Shown piece by piece: positions 63,863-64,000 of a DNA stretch of 64,000 nt. A program made the translations under genes and the position numbers. Source of the stretch: Terriglobales bacterium (GTDB lineage: Bacteria; Acidobacteriota; Terriglobia; Terriglobales; Acidobacteriaceae); NCBI GenBank assembly GCA_025980765.1, contig JAICXB010000001.1, positions 124,001-188,000 on the forward strand, read 5' to 3'. The notes beneath the pieces were generated by a model, which was given only the letters and a program-made list of their open reading frames with translations, ran no database searches and was not told the DNA's origin. How positions within the stretch are numbered: the first letter of the stretch is position 1; the number at the start of each line of letters is the position of its first letter.

Positions 63863-64000
63863 ATGGCGACCACTACCCCGGAACTTCGGCGAACTCCCCC
63901 GGCCAGTCCCCAGGAACGCGAGCGGATCTTCGATCTATTCCGCCGATGGGGATATTTGCAGGCGCAACTCGATCCTCTCGGACAGTATTTGACTCCGCAG
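63863..64000 (+). CDS. 2-oxoglutarate dehydrogenase E1-like, partial
   Basis: Only the first 46 residues are in the window. MATTTPELRRTPPASPQER is followed by IFDLFRRWGYLQAQLDPLGQ, which is the usual N-terminal opening of SucA/Kgd-type E1 proteins (WGYLQAxLDPLG). An in-frame ATG at 63842, seven codons upstream, follows GGTG and is an alternative start; it lies at the edge of the inverted repeat. Next to aceE this would complete a pair of 2-oxoacid dehydrogenase E1 genes. Assignment rests on this short stretch. Confidence 0.7.
   Translation, partial: MATTTPELRRTPPASPQERERIFDLFRRWGYLQAQLDPLGQYLTPQ

Overview
The window looks like chromosomal DNA of an Acidobacteriota member (Terriglobia/Koribacteraceae-like). 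This is inferred from gene content and repeat style, not from a marker gene: GC-rich DNA, many secreted proteins with an N-terminal ...AQ signal-cleavage pattern, DUF5818-type and BNR/sortilin-type secreted proteins, an MXAN_5187-type protein, a homodimeric AceE next to a 2-oxoglutarate dehydrogenase E1-like start, and very many intergenic inverted repeats. I see no rRNA, tRNA, CRISPR array, prophage or insertion-sequence transposase.

Layout. 0-1.7 kb: CcdA plus two tandem TlpA-like thioredoxins (periplasmic disulfide reduction). 2.2-5.5 kb: MFS transporter, DUF3592-like protein, queA. 5.6-8.8 kb: a complete bufferin/HvfA-type metallophore RiPP operon on the minus strand: a six-Cys precursor (A), DUF692 (B), DUF2063 (C) and DoxX (D), with two large hairpin repeats inside it. 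9.1-16.8 kb: pentapeptide protein, a frameshifted TPR-thioredoxin, a DUF255 protein, a membrane Ser/Thr kinase and a DUF5818-like secreted protein. 17.1-22.0 kb: a pair of amidohydrolases (the second without its metal-binding HxH) and two tandem acyl carrier proteins with fabF. 22-28.3 kb: a secreted HExxH protein, a soluble sensor kinase/NtrC-type pair, PilZ and a UDP-sugar dehydrogenase. 28.8-36.6 kb: an accessory-looking segment with DinB, a large decayed gene, a more A+T-rich nucleotidyltransferase/TIM-barrel gene pair, an HELGHH protein and copies of GC-rich repeats. 36.8-41 kb: a DsbA-like protein, clpB and hsp20, with a strong promoter overlapped by a HAIR-like (HspR) site. 41.5-52 kb: HEAT protein, M13 peptidase, TPR protein, purH, rhomboid-TPR, LuxR-type regulator, XRE regulator. 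52.4-64 kb: small membrane proteins, a ComEA-like HhH protein, moaA, a strange D/R/N-rich secreted protein, a 1126-residue BNR protein, a PIN toxin-antitoxin pair, aceE and the start of a sucA-like gene.

Most interesting points: the bufferin operon and the repeats embedded in it (one apparently supplies the end of the DUF692 gene); the nucleotidyltransferase/TIM-barrel module between 32.7 and 34.6 kb; the catalytically degenerate amidohydrolase partner; the HAIR-like control of hsp20; and at least six families of intergenic inverted repeats, some of which run into coding sequence.
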